Positions 63,287 to 64,000 of a DNA stretch of 64,000 bases are shown one piece after another. The position numbers were made by a program, and so were the translations under genes. The first letter of the stretch is position 1, and each line of letters begins with the position of its first letter. The notes under the pieces were generated by a model. The model made no database searches and had not been told where the DNA came from. It saw only the letters and a list, made by a program, of their open reading frames with translations. This stretch comes from Candidatus Neomicrothrix sp. UBA2517 (GTDB lineage Bacteria; Actinomycetota; Acidimicrobiia; Acidimicrobiales; UBA8592), in assembly GCA_002341185.1 (NCBI GenBank), contig DDNP01000002.1, forward strand, positions 1 through 64,000, given 5' to 3'.

Positions 63287-64000
63287 GTGAAGTTACATGG
63301 TGTAATAAACGCATCTGGGGATTCCTTAGCCGACTTTTCAATTGCACTTGATGTCGAAAGCGCAGTAGCTCGCGCAAAAGATTTGATTACTGAAGGTTGC
63401 GTAGGTATTGATTTGGGTGCTGCAGGTTCGACACAGTTCGCAAGCCGTATCAGTGAAGAAGAAGAATGGGATCGCCTTGATGGCAAAATCCAAGCAATTG
63501 CAGAACTAGGGGTAGAACTTTCAGTAGACACTTGGAAACCGGAAATCATGGCGAAATCTCTTCAAGCTGGAGCTAATTTTATGAATGCCTCTGATGGTAT
63601 GCAAAATCCCGAAATGGTTGAAATTGCTGTCAGCACAGGAGTTCCTGTAGTGCTTCCTTTTTTAAGTGGGGAAGATCCCAAAAGCCTTGAATTCGTTAGT
63701 GGAGACCCTGTTGAAGTGATCGTAAGATGGTTCGAAAAATCTTTAGATGACCTCACTAAAATAGGTTTAAGCAAAGAGCAAATCATTCTTGACCCAGGAA
63801 CAGGCTTCGGACCAGCGAATTGGGAATGGGAAGACAGGTACAAGTATCAGGAGCGAGTATACAGCAACTTAAATAAGTTAAAGATATTTGATTTACCGGT
63901 TTACGTAGCTCTTCCTTGGAAGTTTGAAAATGGTCGCAAACATTTATTGGAAATTCTCCTTGAAGTGGGTTTTGACTATGGTCGCACACATCTTCCTAAA
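63287..64000 (+). CDS. Dihydropteroate synthase-like protein, partial (runs past window end)
   Basis: The GTG at 63287 opens a frame with no stop to the end of the window (238 codons seen). The TIM-barrel DHPS pattern is visible: 'GVINASGDSLAD' (DHPS usually has NVTPDSFSD), 'CVGIDLGAAGSTQ', 'ELSVDTWKPEIMAKSLQAGANFMNAS' and 'IILDPGTGFG'. The pterin-site Asp and Asn residues are kept, but the first loop differs from canonical FolP. It may be a folate-pathway or pterin-binding paralogue. The in-frame stop just upstream (63281) shows no earlier start. Confidence 0.75.
   Translation, partial: MKLHGVINASGDSLADFSIALDVESAVARAKDLITEGCVGIDLGAAGSTQFASRISEEEEWDRLDGKIQAIAELGVELSVDTWKPEIMAKSLQAGANFMNASDGMQNPEMVEIAVSTGVPVVLPFLSGEDPKSLEFVSGDPVEVIVRWFEKSLDDLTKIGLSKEQIILDPGTGFGPANWEWEDRYKYQERVYSNLNKLKIFDLPVYVALPWKFENGRKHLLEILLEVGFDYGRTHLPK

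Overview
The window looks like a chromosomal segment of a streamlined, AT-leaning, probably planktonic actinobacterium, most likely of the Acidimicrobiia type. This placement is an inference from gene content. The supporting genes are an F420-type LLM oxidoreductase, a DinB/mycothiol-type TIGR03086 protein, a DUF3499 protein, actinobacterial HelD, a HemQ of the coproporphyrin-dependent haem pathway, two groEL paralogues and many acyl-CoA dehydrogenases and crotonases. Genes are packed tightly: same-strand neighbours often overlap by 1-26 bases, and nearly all convergent pairs meet with 0-25 bases between stops or overlap. I see no rRNA, tRNA, CRISPR array, insertion sequence or prophage.

Layout. 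1-3 kb: an unknown protein, an SDR dehydrogenase and an F420-type oxidoreductase. 2.9-8.2 kb: a minus-strand run of eight genes (YbjQ, SPFH/band-7, a ribbon-helix-helix regulator, an ABM-like small protein, then two ABC ATPase/permease pairs), headed by a striking symmetric triple operator. 8.3-16.3 kb: acyl-CoA dehydrogenases, a crotonase, a PEP-utilizer-like swivelling-histidine protein and small VOC, ABM and DinB proteins. 16.3-22.7 kb: guaA, a Nudix CoA-pyrophosphatase-like gene with an upstream 50-residue microprotein, groES-groEL with a clear terminator, a TauD/TfdA dioxygenase and pyrE. 22.7-31.8 kb: a phosphotransferase, tag, an aminotransferase with an omega-amidase, a PQQ-type beta-propeller, a crotonase, DUF3499, an M29/NicX-like protein, a LysM lipoprotein and a cyclophilin.

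31.9-38.5 kb: a zinc-ribbon microprotein, a long inverted-repeat structure, a MacB/FtsX-type ABC exporter and HelD. 38.6-42.9 kb: hemE, hemY/cgoX, lnt (with a Ser at the usual catalytic Cys position) and dtd. 43.1-48.2 kb: an envelope-like cluster of GT4 glycosyltransferase, methyltransferase and alpha/alpha-toroid protein, then bcp, a second methyltransferase, GtrA and GNAT. 48.2-53.4 kb: PAC2, Nudix, glnD and amt (no PII gene between amt and glnD). 53.5-57.6 kb: a Cys-rich microprotein and a four-gene Liv-type ABC transporter whose first permease carries an extra exported domain. 57.7-61.1 kb: an iron/haem module (FecB-like binding protein, HugZ-like protein, siderophore-interacting flavoprotein, HemQ). 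61.2-64 kb: a second, orphan groEL, a MoaD/ThiS-like protein with a C-terminal extension, and a dihydropteroate-synthase-like gene running off the window.

Functionally the segment combines fatty/branched acyl-CoA oxidation, haem synthesis through coproporphyrin (hemE, cgoX, hemQ) with haem/iron acquisition, nitrogen uptake and sensing (amt, glnD), protein folding, and envelope or transport functions.
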